A stretch of 36,111 nucleotides of DNA from CAZGSN01 sp964371655 (GTDB lineage: Bacteria > Desulfobacterota > Binatia > HRBIN30): positions 1 to 36,111 of the forward strand of contig CAYJOD010000069.1 in assembly GCA_964371655.1 (NCBI GenBank). Direction: 5' to 3'. Below, in pieces: positions 16,630 to 25,116 of the stretch (position 1 is its first letter; every line of letters starts with the position of its first letter). Below the pieces are notes generated by a model. The model made no database searches. It saw only the letters and a list, made by a program, of their open reading frames with translations, and was not told the DNA's origin. Position numbers and translations under genes: made by a program.

Positions 16630-18015
16630 TCAGACCTCCTCGGTTTCGGCGAAGCTGACTTCCTCTTGGGTGCGATTTTCGAAGCGCGTGTACTCCGACA
16701 TGAAGGTGAGATCGACGTGGCCGACGGGGCCGTTGCGCTGCTTGGCAATGATGACCTCGGCGGCGCGTTCCTCGGCGCTCTTGTCATAGACGACGGGGCG
16801 ATAGAGGAAGGCGATGACATCGGCATCCTGCTCGATCGCGCCCGATTCGCGCAGGTCGGCCATCACCGGGTGTTTGTCGGCGCGCGTCTCGACCTGGCGA
16901 TTCAACTGCGCCAGCGCGACCACCGGGACGTTGAGCTCCTTCGCCAGCGCTTTCAGGGAGCGCGAAATGCCGGAGATCTCCTGCTCGCGACTGTCGGTGC
17001 GTTCGTGCGCGCGCATGAGCTGCAGGTAATCGATGATGATCAGCCCCAGCTTGGAGTCGCGGTCGCGTTTGAGGCGTCGCGCTTTGGCACGCAATTCGAG
17101 CACGCTGAGAGCGGCGGTGTCATCGATGTAGATCGGTGCATCGGACAGGCGGCTAGCCGCCATGGCGATCTTGGGGAAATCGCGCTCGGCGGCGTGGCCG
17201 GTGCGTACCTTCGACTGGTCGACGCGCGCCTCGGAACAGAGGAGGCGCAGGACGAGCTGTTCCTTCGACATTTCCAGAGAGAAGACCGCGACGCCGACGC
17301 GCGCATTGACCGCAGCATACTGAGCGATGTTCAGGGCAAACGCCGTCTTTCCCATGCTGGGGCGGCCGGCGATGACGATGAGCTCGGCCGGCTGCAGTCC
17401 CGCCGTCATGCGATCGAGATCGATGAAACCCGTGGGCACGCCGGTCACCAGCTCGCGGCGCTCGTACATCTGCTCGATCGCTTTCAGCGAGTCGACCATG
17501 ATGTCGCGAATGCGGAAGAACGTCGGTTGTACCTTGCGCTCGGAGATCGCGAAGATCTTGTGCTCGGCCTCGTCGAGGAAACGATCGATCTGCGCGTTGG
17601 GCTCGTAGGCTCGGGTGGCGATCTCCGTCGTGGTTTGAATCAGGGAGCGCAGGATCGCCTTCTCTCGCAGGATGCGTGCGTAGTAGGCGACGTTGGCCGC
17701 GGTGGGGACCTTCTCCGCCAGCTCCGCCAGGTACATGGCGCCGCCGATGTCCTGCAGCTCGCCGCGCGCCTTAAGAGTCTCCGAGAGCGTAACCAGATCG
17801 ACCGGCTCGCCGCGCTGATTCAGCTCGATCATCGCGCGCATGATCTTGCGGTGCGATTCACGGTAGAAGTCATCGGGACCGATGGATTCCAAAACGCGGT
17901 CCATCGCGGCGTTGTCGAGCAGCACACCGCCGATGACGGATTCCTCCGCCTCAATGCTCTGCGGCGGCAGTTTTCTCAGGTTCGATTCGATGGCGTCCAT
18001 GGAGCGGCGCACCAT
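16630..18015 (-). CDS. dnaB: replicative DNA helicase DnaB
   Basis: 461 aa. Hexameric fork helicase. N-terminal DnaB domain (about 14-120; PPQSIEAEESVIGG), linker helix, then a RecA-like core with Walker A GRPSMGKT at 217-224, FSLEMSKEQ at 245-253, Walker B LIIIDYLQLM at 325-334, AQLNRQVE and DLRESGAIEQDADVI, and the arginine-finger region KQRNGP. No intein interrupts the core. ATG at 18015 and ATG at 18000 (MDAIESN) are both possible; the upstream one is listed. It is divergent from the sensor kinase at 18175, with 159 bases between them for both promoters. In many genomes it neighbours rplI or alr; here it neighbours def. Confidence 0.96.
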   Translation of the reverse strand: MVRRSMDAIESNLRKLPPQSIEAEESVIGGVLLDNAAMDRVLESIGPDDFYRESHRKIMRAMIELNQRGEPVDLVTLSETLKARGELQDIGGAMYLAELAEKVPTAANVAYYARILREKAILRSLIQTTTEIATRAYEPNAQIDRFLDEAEHKIFAISERKVQPTFFRIRDIMVDSLKAIEQMYERRELVTGVPTGFIDLDRMTAGLQPAELIVIAGRPSMGKTAFALNIAQYAAVNARVGVAVFSLEMSKEQLVLRLLCSEARVDQSKVRTGHAAERDFPKIAMAASRLSDAPIYIDDTAALSVLELRAKARRLKRDRDSKLGLIIIDYLQLMRAHERTDSREQEISGISRSLKALAKELNVPVVALAQLNRQVETRADKHPVMADLRESGAIEQDADVIAFLYRPVVYDKSAEERAAEVIIAKQRNGPVGHVDLTFMSEYTRFENRTQEEVSFAETEEV

Positions 18016-18174
18016 ACCACAGGAGCCTTCGCGTTGTCCCGCTCACGACGCTTCCCCTCTGCAAAAGATTGGGTTTGCCGATCCCAGCACCGCTCGTCCT
18101 TGGCGCGACGCGTCAATTTTTTGCTTGGAATACACGCGGCATCGCGATCTACTCCGACTACGGGGGCACAAGGA

Positions 18175-19452
18175 ATGGAGAAAGTGGAGACAGCTGACCG
18201 GCCGCGGCTGGATACAGCGATGGCGTGGATACGCCTCTGGGTGACCTTGGTCTCCGGACTCAGCGTTCTGCCGCCAGCGGTGCTCGGATCCGAGTTGATC
18301 GTCCTTTGGATCGCGGCGATTGCCTATGCGCTGCTGGTGATTCTACTGCGCCCGCATCGGTTCTGCTCCGCGCGGGTGTGGTGGGCTCTGACTGGGTTCA
18401 TCGACTGGACGTTGATTTCGGTTGCGATTGTGCTGTCCGGCGGCCTGCACAGCGATTTCTACGTTCTGTACTTCGTCCTGGTCTTCGGCTCCAGCGTGCG
18501 TTTCGGCCTGCGCGAGGCGGTACTCTGTGGGTTGGGGACGTCTCTCTTCTACCTGGGTTTGATGCTCATCGTCGCGATCGACGTCGCCGCCGTGCTCCCG
18601 GTCGTGGCGCTGCGCATGGGTTACCTCATGACGATGGCGGTGGGCTGCGGCCTGCTGGCGCGTGCGGCGGATCGCGAAACCCGTGCCGACGTGAGCCACG
18701 AAGCCGAGCAGAGCGCGGTGCGCGACATCGCCGCCACCCTTAGCCGCGAGCTGAGCAACCCGCTGTCGGCAGCATCGGCTTTGATCGACATCCTCCTCGA
18801 TCCCGCCACCGGTTCTCTGTCGCCGCAGCAGCGCGCCCTGGTGTGCGGGCTCGACGGCAGCATCGAGAATGCCGGGGGGCTGGCCCGTAACGTGGTTGCC
18901 AGCGAACGACTCGAACGCGGCCAGCACGGCTTCAGTCCAGGCTTCGCAGATCTCAACAGCACCGTGCACGACGTCGTCAATTCCTTTGCGCGCTTGGCCG
19001 AGGCGAAAGCGGTCGGATTGGTTCTGAACCTCACCCCGGCTCTTCCCTTGGTGCGGTTCGATGCGCGCTGGTTGCAGCAGGCCCTGGGCAATGTGCTGCG
19101 CAATGCCGTGCAGTTCGCGCCGCGCAAGGGAGCGCTTCGTGTGTCCACTCTCTGCAGCCGCGGCTGGGTCTCGATCGAGGTCTGGAATAGTGGCGCGGCA
19201 ATTCCCTCTGACCTGGAGCCCAACCTGTTTGCGAAGTTTGTTCGCGACCACGGCAGCCGCGGTATTGGGCTCGGCTTGTACGTGGCCAAGCGCATCGTCG
19301 AGCTGCACGGCGGCACGATCGCAGCCGGCAACGCCGCAGATGGAGTGGTGGTCACCCTGAGCCTACCGTGCCCCGCGCAGCAGCCCAGTCTCGTTGCTCT
19401 ACCCGGCGACGCGTCGTGGACGCTGCGCGGTGATCCCCTCCCGGCGAGCTGA
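18175..19452 (+). CDS. membrane sensor histidine-kinase-like protein lacking the phospho-acceptor His
   Basis: 425 aa. About six membrane helices (about 20-160) are followed by a HisKA-like helix pair and a HATPase domain. In the H-box, where kinases have SHELRNPL, this protein reads SRELSNPL: Arg191 (CGC at 18745-18747) replaces the phosphorylated His. The N box (NVLRNA) and G2 box (RGIGLGLYVAKRI) are kept, while the G1 Asp is Asn338 (WNSGAAIP), a change seen in some active kinases too. Self-phosphorylation on the normal site is therefore impossible; it may be a pseudokinase modulating another kinase or a signalling scaffold. No regulator gene is adjacent. Start choice is uncertain: ATG 18175, GTG 18184 (AGGA 9 bases upstream) or ATG 18220. 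Confidence 0.88.
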   Translation: MEKVETADRPRLDTAMAWIRLWVTLVSGLSVLPPAVLGSELIVLWIAAIAYALLVILLRPHRFCSARVWWALTGFIDWTLISVAIVLSGGLHSDFYVLYFVLVFGSSVRFGLREAVLCGLGTSLFYLGLMLIVAIDVAAVLPVVALRMGYLMTMAVGCGLLARAADRETRADVSHEAEQSAVRDIAATLSRELSNPLSAASALIDILLDPATGSLSPQQRALVCGLDGSIENAGGLARNVVASERLERGQHGFSPGFADLNSTVHDVVNSFARLAEAKAVGLVLNLTPALPLVRFDARWLQQALGNVLRNAVQFAPRKGALRVSTLCSRGWVSIEVWNSGAAIPSDLEPNLFAKFVRDHGSRGIGLGLYVAKRIVELHGGTIAAGNAADGVVVTLSLPCPAQQPSLVALPGDASWTLRGDPLPAS

Positions 19453-19476
19453 TCTCGATGCAGCGCGGGATACTTA

Positions 19477-19894
19477 ACCGCGGAGACGCAGAGACGCGGA
19501 GAAGAAGATATTCCGAGAACGGTTGCACATCCGCTGAAACCGCAGAGTAACCCAACGATCGATTTGACGTCTCCAAAGAAAGTCAATCCAAGACTCAGAT
19601 CTCCTGATCCCCAGGATTCTAAGTTGACTCGGAAAACTAAGTCTTCAACCACAGAGAGCACCGAGGCCACAGAGATTCTGAAGGAAAGTCCAGGTTTCTT
19701 CTCTGTGTCCTCGGTGCTCTCTGTGGTTGATTCTGTCTTCGATCAATTCTTGGGGTCACGACAAATTCCGGGCTGAATTGTCGGCTCCTGGATCTTCCTT
19801 CCTTGGCGTGGGTCTTCTCTGGCCTGCCCGCGTCGACCTCAGGAGGTCTGAGCCTGCGAGGCTTTCTCTGCGTCTCGGCGTCTCTGCGGTGAGA
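19477..19894. repeat. nested inverted repeats in the 19453-19941 gap
   Basis: The gap holds no gene. An inner pair, 19645-19675 and 19700-19730, is a 31-bp inverted repeat with one mismatch (TCAACCACAGAGAGCACCGA... type). An outer pair of CGCGGAGACGCAGAGACGCG-like sequence lies at about 19481-19505 and, inverted and imperfect, at about 19861-19890. A third AACCGCAGAG piece is at 19538. The inner arm is the same family as the repeat at 26975-27083. Confidence 0.8.
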
Positions 19895-19941
19895 AATCCC
19901 GGCGGGGGAGGAGGACGGCGCTTCCGCGTGGCGTCCGATGG

Positions 19942-21198
19942 TCACGCCTCGCCCGCCAGCATCGAGCGCGCGATCTGCGAAATCTGAATCTCGTCGGTGC
20001 CGCCGTAGATCTGCAGCACCTTGGCGTCGCGGCACAGCTGTTCGACGCCGTACTCGGACATATACCCATTGCCGCCGAAGAGCTGGACCGATTCCAAGCA
20101 AACTTCCATCGTCGCCTGCGCCGCGTAGAGCTTGTTTGCCGAGGCCTCGGCAAAAGAGAGACTCTTGCCATGCCCGGCCATTTCGATCTGGCGAAAGAGC
20201 ATGTTGCGGATGTTCATACGCGCGACCGCCATCTTCGCCAGCTTCAGCTGAATCAATTGGAACTCGCCGATCGGACGCCCGAACTGCACGCGTGTGCGCG
20301 CGTACTCGGTGCACAGCTGCACGCAACGTTCGACCATGCCGTACGCCATCGCCACCATCCCGGAGCGCTCGCTGCCGAACGTCGACTTGGCGCCGGCGCG
20401 GCCGCCGTAGGCGTCTTCGCTTTCGCCGATCAGACGTTCCTTGCCGACGCGCACGTTGTCGAGGAAGAGCTCGCCGGTTGGTGACGAGTGCATCCCCATC
20501 TTGCGGAACGGCTTCGATTGCACCAGACCCTCGGTGCCACGGTCGAGGACGAAGCTCACGAGCTTACGCTCGCGCGCATCCTTCTGGCCCTGGTCGAGCT
20601 TGCAGATGTAGACGATCGTATCCGCATAGGGGCCGTTGGTGATGAAGGTCTTCTGGCCGTTGAGGACGTAGTGATCGCCGTCGCGCCGTGCCGTGGCCTT
20701 CATCGCGCCAAACGCATCGGAGCCCGAACCCGGCTCGGTAATCGCCCACGCCCCGATCTTTTCCAGCGTCATCAGAGGCAAGGCCCAACGGTCCTTCTGC
20801 TCCCAGGTGCCCTTCGACATGATGGCGCCCGCGGTCAGGCTCGCGCTCACGCCCATCGCCGTCACCATACCCGGGCAGTATTTCGACAGCTCGATCACGG
20901 GAATGATCTGCATTGCCACCGCGTCGGCATGGTCCACCGGCTGTTCCGCATCCGGCTTCGGCGGTAGGGTTTCGCCGCGCGCCCGCGCCGCCTCTTCCTT
21001 TTGGGCGCGTCGCTTCTGCGCCTCGTAACGCATTTTCGCGGCTTCCGACAAGCCGAAGGTCGCCGCCAGCTTGCGCATGATGGCGTACGGCGGTACGTCG
21101 CCGTGCTCGATCTCCTCCAGATGCGGAACGACCTCGGCCGCAATGAACTTGCGCACCATGTCCTGAATCATCAGATGCTGCTCGCTCCACTCGATCAT
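19942..21198 (-). CDS. acyl-CoA dehydrogenase
   Basis: 418 aa FAD enzyme introducing a 2,3-double bond in an acyl-CoA. Family signatures: WAITEPGSGSDAFG at 151-164, the FAD-contact ITNGPYAD at 186-193, TRVQFGRPIGEFQ at 302-314 and LFGGNGYMSEYGVEQLCRDAKV. At the usual medium-chain catalytic position the sequence is IYGGTDEI (Gly399), while GSERSG offers Glu277 at the site used by isovaleryl-CoA-type enzymes; I infer that base. A charged insertion rich in Lys/Arg/Glu (about 57-90) enlarges the N-terminal helical domain. Start ATG 21198 has AAGGAG 6 bases upstream; the frame to 21276 is rejected. It stands alone between repeat-rich gaps. Confidence 0.93.
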   Translation of the reverse strand: MIEWSEQHLMIQDMVRKFIAAEVVPHLEEIEHGDVPPYAIMRKLAATFGLSEAAKMRYEAQKRRAQKEEAARARGETLPPKPDAEQPVDHADAVAMQIIPVIELSKYCPGMVTAMGVSASLTAGAIMSKGTWEQKDRWALPLMTLEKIGAWAITEPGSGSDAFGAMKATARRDGDHYVLNGQKTFITNGPYADTIVYICKLDQGQKDARERKLVSFVLDRGTEGLVQSKPFRKMGMHSSPTGELFLDNVRVGKERLIGESEDAYGGRAGAKSTFGSERSGMVAMAYGMVERCVQLCTEYARTRVQFGRPIGEFQLIQLKLAKMAVARMNIRNMLFRQIEMAGHGKSLSFAEASANKLYAAQATMEVCLESVQLFGGNGYMSEYGVEQLCRDAKVLQIYGGTDEIQISQIARSMLAGEA

Positions 21199-21727
21199 GG
21201 GGGACTCCTTGGGAATTGGGAAAGAGAATCGAGAGGCGCTTACCTGGCCCCCGAGCCTATGGCAACCCGGCAACATCCGTATCGTCGCGCTCGCCAGAGG
21301 TGCTTTGAAAATGGGGGCTGGAGACTCGGGGCTGGGGGCTCGGGAACCGAGTTTTCATCCTCTCGGGCGAAGCAGCAGCTTCATGATGACTGTCTCGAAA
21401 CTATTCCTGGGGCTCGTGGCTAGGGGCTGGGGGCTCGGGAAGAGCTGGGAAGACCCAAGCCCCGAGCCTCAAGCCACCAGCCCCTAGCGAGTTCTGAAAC
21501 AACCTCGCCAATCGGCTTCGGCGGACGGAGTGCGACGGCGGCTACGGGCGACCTTCTCGCCGCGGCGTGCTGGCTCCCCTTCTTCCGCAGGCCCGAACAC
21601 CTGTGCTACGGTCGCACCCGATGATCAGTCGAACCGCCGCAATGCTCTGGGCTCCGGCTCCCGCTTGGGACGCCGAGCATATCGGTCCAAGAGCCGCGAA
21701 TCAGCCTGGAGACCTCGGGGCGAAATT
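21199..21727. repeat. gene-free gap with GGGGCTGGGGGCTCGGGA-type repeats
   Basis: Between the divergent acyl-CoA dehydrogenase and DUF4345 genes. Units of the form GGGGCTGGGGGCTCGGGA occur around 21334-21352 and 21422-21440, and GCTAGGGGCTGG (21419-21430) pairs perfectly with CCAGCCCCTAGC (21477-21488), with further pairing inside (CCCGAGCC). The part 21489-21727 has no repeat or ORF I can support and should hold the promoter of the DUF4345 gene. Confidence 0.6.
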
Positions 21728-22195
21728 ATGAATCCACGTGTCACCACGATTGTCCTCGGCGCCATCATCTTTGCGCTCGGTTTGGTCGCTCTCATGTTCC
21801 CGCAGTTCGCCATGGAGCGAATCCTGGGGTTTGCCGTCGCCCCCTCGCACGCTGAAAACGCCGTGCTCGGTGAAGTGCGTGCCACCTACGGCGGCCTGTT
21901 CGTGGTGATGGGTCTGTTCACGCTCTTGGCGGCGCTTGATCCGCACCAGCATCGTTCGCGCCTGCAGATGATCGGCTTCTTGTGGCTCGGCGCGAGCCTC
22001 GGGCGATTGACCGGCGCCTACGTCGACGGCAACCCGGGGCTAACGGGCTGGGTCGGCGTCGCCTTCGAAGCGCTGATGGGATTGGCGCTGATCGGAGTTC
22101 CGTATCTAAGAGGCTCCGAGACTCAGTCCACGCCGGCACCCGCTAGCACCGGCGCGGTACCGGCGCGGCCGGATGAGCCCCATCATCAGTTCTGA
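21728..22195 (+). CDS. DUF4345-like four-helix membrane protein
   Basis: 155 aa. Four hydrophobic helices (about 5-24, 53-72, 81-97, 107-127), an acidic-Arg motif GEVRATYGGLFVVMG between helices 1 and 2, and GRLTGAYVDG after helix 3 fit the small DUF4345 family of unknown function. A short Pro/Ala/Thr tail follows. The start MNPRVTTIVLGAI at 21728 places helix 1 at the N-terminus; the frame open to 21530 has nothing membrane-like and is left out. The NlpC/P60-like gene's first possible ATG overlaps its end by 23 bases, though that gene may start later. Confidence 0.8.
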   Translation: MNPRVTTIVLGAIIFALGLVALMFPQFAMERILGFAVAPSHAENAVLGEVRATYGGLFVVMGLFTLLAALDPHQHRSRLQMIGFLWLGASLGRLTGAYVDGNPGLTGWVGVAFEALMGLALIGVPYLRGSETQSTPAPASTGAVPARPDEPHHQF

Positions 22196-23336
22196 TTTGG
22201 CCGAGAATGCTTCAGAGCTTGTGAACCAAGCGCGGCGCCGCATCCGCCGTACTTCGGTGCGCACGGCGCACCCTACGAAGACACGCGGGACGTCGGTGCG
22301 GTTGCATTGGCCCGGGTTCCTGGTGGCGGTGTTCGTGCTTGCTCTCACCGGGACGTCGCCGGCACAGACCGGCCTCGGCCCGCAGGGCGTCGTGCGCCGC
22401 TTCTGTCAGCTCGATAGTCTCGGCCAGCGTGTGGCGACACTGACCTGGCCGGCGGTGGCACCGCTCATCGAGTGGCCCCTCGAACCGGTGTGGGACCACG
22501 CCGTGCTGATCGGCGGCTACCAAGTCGGCCCGCCATTCGCGCTGGACGCGGAAACGATGGGGGTCGAGGTTCATTACAGCGTCGTCGGCGAGATCTCGGC
22601 GAACGGGCAGGGTGACCAGGCGTATCTGGAGACGGTTCTGTTGCGCGTGCGCCCTGACGACAACGGTAGTTGGCGGATCATGGGACCGCCGCCGTCGCCG
22701 CATCTGTTCGCGAGTGGAATCGACATCGCGGCGGCGCGCCGAGCCATACAACCGGGACAGCCACGTTTTCCGACGAGCTCGGACTTCGTCTGGCAAATGT
22801 TTCGCGCCGCGGGTTGGGATGTCGAGTACGAGACTACCGCCGACCTCGGCTCCGGCCGCGCCTTCCGCCGCGTCGACAGCCCGAAGCCGGGCGATCTCGT
22901 CGTCTACCTGCGCGACGGCGTCGCCTACCACGCCGGAATTCTCAACGACGAGGGTCACGCAACCTCAGCGACAATCAACGCTGGAATCCTCCGTACGGCG
23001 ATCGAGATGTTCGCCGGCGAGGTCAGGTACCTGCGCCTGGTGGAGCCCCGGCCAACGCCGACAGAGGCGCCGACGGAAGAAGTGGAAGCGCGGCCAACTC
23101 CAACACCAGAGATTGCGCCGGCAACACCGAGAGCAAGATCAACGCCGCCAGCACGGCGCCCGCCCAAGGCAAAGTCGCGCAAGACACCGATCGCGACCAA
23201 CGCCACCGTCGCGAAAGCACCACGCACGCCGAAGCCGAAGGTTGGGAAGAAGCCGGCGGTCACCACGAGACGGCACCCGGCGATCGTCGGCAAGCCGACG
23301 CCAAAGCCGGGCGCATCCCGGAGATCGGTGCGATGA
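22173..23336 (+). CDS. exported NlpC/P60-like domain protein with Cys-to-Ser change and basic Pro/Thr tail
   Basis: 387 aa from ATG 22173, or 346 aa from GTG 22296, which would put the hydrophobic signal (RLHWPGFLVAVFVLALTG, ending SPAQT) right at the N-terminus; the stretch between carries a GTGCGCACGGCGCACCC intergenic-type repeat, so the later start is credible. Numbering from 22173: an SH3-like beta region (about 70-175), then a domain resembling NlpC/P60: TSSDFVWQMFRAAG at 201-214, SPKPGDLVVY at 236-245 and VAYHAGILND at 250-259. Against the family DCSGFV motif, Ser202 stands where the nucleophilic Cys should be; His253 is kept. The tail (291-387) is Pro/Thr/Lys/Arg-rich and may bind peptidoglycan, DNA or RNA. 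Family assignment is by motif reading and is moderate. Confidence 0.72.
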   Translation: MSPIISSDLAENASELVNQARRRIRRTSVRTAHPTKTRGTSVRLHWPGFLVAVFVLALTGTSPAQTGLGPQGVVRRFCQLDSLGQRVATLTWPAVAPLIEWPLEPVWDHAVLIGGYQVGPPFALDAETMGVEVHYSVVGEISANGQGDQAYLETVLLRVRPDDNGSWRIMGPPPSPHLFASGIDIAAARRAIQPGQPRFPTSSDFVWQMFRAAGWDVEYETTADLGSGRAFRRVDSPKPGDLVVYLRDGVAYHAGILNDEGHATSATINAGILRTAIEMFAGEVRYLRLVEPRPTPTEAPTEEVEARPTPTPEIAPATPRARSTPPARRPPKAKSRKTPIATNATVAKAPRTPKPKVGKKPAVTTRRHPAIVGKPTPKPGASRRSVR

Positions 23337-23396
23337 AGGTCCGCTGCGTCGCTGCCCGCCCGACCGGTGCTCGCGGATGCTAAGTCTTGCGAGGCT

Positions 23397-23502
23397 TTGC
23401 ACATAAATCCTTGCCCGTGCCCTTCCGGAGACACCAGCCAGAACGGGCAAAGGCAACGGCAAGGGCACGGGCAAGGAGGACGAAAGCGGAGTTTATGTGC
23501 AA
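23397..23502. repeat. 106-bp nested palindrome (MITE-like)
   Basis: TTGCACATAAA (23397-23407) pairs with TTTATGTGCAA (23492-23502), and inside it CCTTGCCCGTGCCCTT (23409-23424) pairs with AAGGGCACGGGCAAGG (23461-23476), both perfectly. The layout of terminal inverted ends around a short non-coding core is that of a miniature element. No target-site duplication is obvious. Confidence 0.7.
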
Positions 23503-23551
23503 GATCGTCTTGCGAGATATGAGGAACGAAATACGAGATACGCGCCCTGGG

Positions 23552-24016
23552 TCAGCGCTCGATTGTCTTGGCGATCTCCCATGACTCGCCGCGTCGTTGG
23601 AATTCCAACTGTGCGCGTTCGACGGCGGGTGGTGTTGCCGCGCTCTTCGTGGACACGAGCCAAGTCAGGTTGAAGGAGACGGTGGCACGTTCGCCGCGCA
23701 CGGCGATCGAGGTGAAGACGAAGACGGGGCGATCTCCCTTGACGTCGGCGGCGGCCTGTAAGCGAATGATCGAGGAGACCGAAACCGGGCGCCCCGGCAC
23801 TTTCAACACAGCACCCGCGGGAAGGGTGACGTCGACGACATCGATCGCCGCCGGGAGTGCTTTGGCACCGGCGAGACCACCCGCGAGCGCCCAGCTCAAC
23901 GCTTTCGACGCCAGAAGCTCCGCGTCCTGCTTGGACGGGCGTGCCTCGGCACAGGTAGCAATGGCGACTGCGGTGCAAACCACGATCATGCGGATGAAGC
24001 GAACCGAAAGCAGCAT
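23552..24016 (-). CDS. exported hypothetical protein
   Basis: 154 aa. Start ATG 24016 is favoured by AGGAGG 6 bases upstream; ATG 24020 in another frame and the longer frame to 24061 are less likely. N-terminal signal segment RMIVVCTAVAIATCAEA, then a small alpha/beta domain ending in strands VSFNLTWLV and AQLEFQRRGESWEIAKTIE, reminiscent of secreted NTF2-like proteins, but I do not recognise the family. Convergent with the NlpC/P60-like gene and divergent from the exonuclease gene. Confidence 0.7.
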   Translation of the reverse strand: MLLSVRFIRMIVVCTAVAIATCAEARPSKQDAELLASKALSWALAGGLAGAKALPAAIDVVDVTLPAGAVLKVPGRPVSVSSIIRLQAAADVKGDRPVFVFTSIAVRGERATVSFNLTWLVSTKSAATPPAVERAQLEFQRRGESWEIAKTIER

Positions 24017-24110
24017 ACATTCCCTCCTGCGCAGCTGGGATCGCTCCCCTTGTGCGCGCACCGGGGTTCGTTAGTAGCTACTCGTTCTCGACTCTCCAAC
24101 CCATCATCCC

Positions 24111-24995
24111 ATGCGTAAGCTGCATTTGCTCGATGCCACCTATGAGCTGTTCCGGGCTTACTTCGCGATGCCGGCGGAGCGCTCGGCGCAGGGTCAGGAG
24201 GTGGGTGCGATTCGCGGCCTCATCGGCTCGAGCCTGGCGCTGCTGCGCGAGCCCGGCGTAACCCACCTTGCCGCGGCGACCGACCACGTCATCGAATCGT
24301 TCCGCAATGACTTGTTCGCCGGCTACAAGACCGGCGCGGGTATTGCTCCCGACCTATGGAGCCAGTTTCCGCTCGCCGAGGAGGCATTGCGGGCCCTGGG
24401 TATCGTGGTGTGGCCCATGATCGAATTCGAAGCCGACGATGCGCTGGCGACGGCCGCCGCCACCTACGCCGACGCGGTCGATCAGGTCGTCATCCTGTCT
24501 CCCGACAAGGATCTCTGCCAGTGCGTCCGTGATGGCGCCGTGGTCACACACGACCGCCGTCACGGCAAGACCTTCGACGAAGCGGGTGTGAGGGAAAGAC
24601 TCGGCGTCCCGCCGGCGGCGGTTGCCGACCTGCTGGCTCTCGTCGGCGACAGCGCCGACGGCATACCGGGCATTCCCGGCTTCGGCATGAAGACCGCGTC
24701 GGCTCTGCTGTGCGCCTACGGCACACTCGAGGCGATCCCGGTAAACGGCAGCGATTGGCAGCCCAAGATCAGAGGGGCGCAGAAGCTTGCCGTCACCCTG
24801 TGCGAGCGCAAGCAAGACGCGTTGCTCTACAAACGATTGGCGACCCTGCGCGTCGACGTCCCCCTACTCGAGTCGTTCGCCGATCTCGAATGGCACGGCG
24901 TCGATCGCGTCGCCTACCGAGCCCTGTGCCAACGACTGGGCTTTGGAAATCTCGCCGACCGCCCGCAGCGCTGGAGTGACGGCGGCGGTGCGTAG
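24111..24995 (+). CDS. stand-alone 5'-3' exonuclease (PolA N-domain/FEN family)
   Basis: 294 aa, matching the length of the 5'-nuclease domain of DNA polymerase I with no polymerase part. Metal-binding acids: Asp8 (LLDAT), Asp58 in ATDHV, EFEADDALA at 105-112, SPDKDLCQ at 130-137 and VGDSADGIPG at 178-187, followed by the helix-hairpin-helix GIPGFGMKTA. The YKTG segment stands where YKANR is usual. It likely removes RNA primers or 5' flaps. It starts at ATG 24111 without a clear ribosome site. Neighbours give no operon partner. Whether this genome has a full PolA elsewhere cannot be seen. Confidence 0.9.
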   Translation: MRKLHLLDATYELFRAYFAMPAERSAQGQEVGAIRGLIGSSLALLREPGVTHLAAATDHVIESFRNDLFAGYKTGAGIAPDLWSQFPLAEEALRALGIVVWPMIEFEADDALATAAATYADAVDQVVILSPDKDLCQCVRDGAVVTHDRRHGKTFDEAGVRERLGVPPAAVADLLALVGDSADGIPGIPGFGMKTASALLCAYGTLEAIPVNGSDWQPKIRGAQKLAVTLCERKQDALLYKRLATLRVDVPLLESFADLEWHGVDRVAYRALCQRLGFGNLADRPQRWSDGGGA

Positions 24996-25029
24996 GCACG
25001 GGCTCCCGCGGGGGTGGAGACGTTGGGAG

Positions 25030-25069
25030 CTCGGGCGCCACGAACGGACCAAATGGTCGCTACGTCCCC
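25030..25069. repeat. 40-bp direct repeat, left copy, flanking toxin-antitoxin genes
   Basis: The left copy matches 25951-25990 at 37 of 40 positions. It contains the short palindrome GACCAAATGGTC. It ends 47 bases before the toxin gene. A possible promoter, TTGACC (25082-25087) and TAGCCT (25105-25110) with 17 bases between, lies between it and the toxin GTG. Confidence 0.8.
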
Positions 25070-25116
25070 CGCGTTTCCAGGTTGACCATAGTACGCCAGG
25101 GGCGTAGCCTCCCGTC

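Noticed and set aside
16510..18174. Upstream in-frame extension of the sensor kinase to 980 aa
   Set aside because: The extension is antisense to dnaB and has no domain; the kinase's first membrane helix fits a start near 18175.
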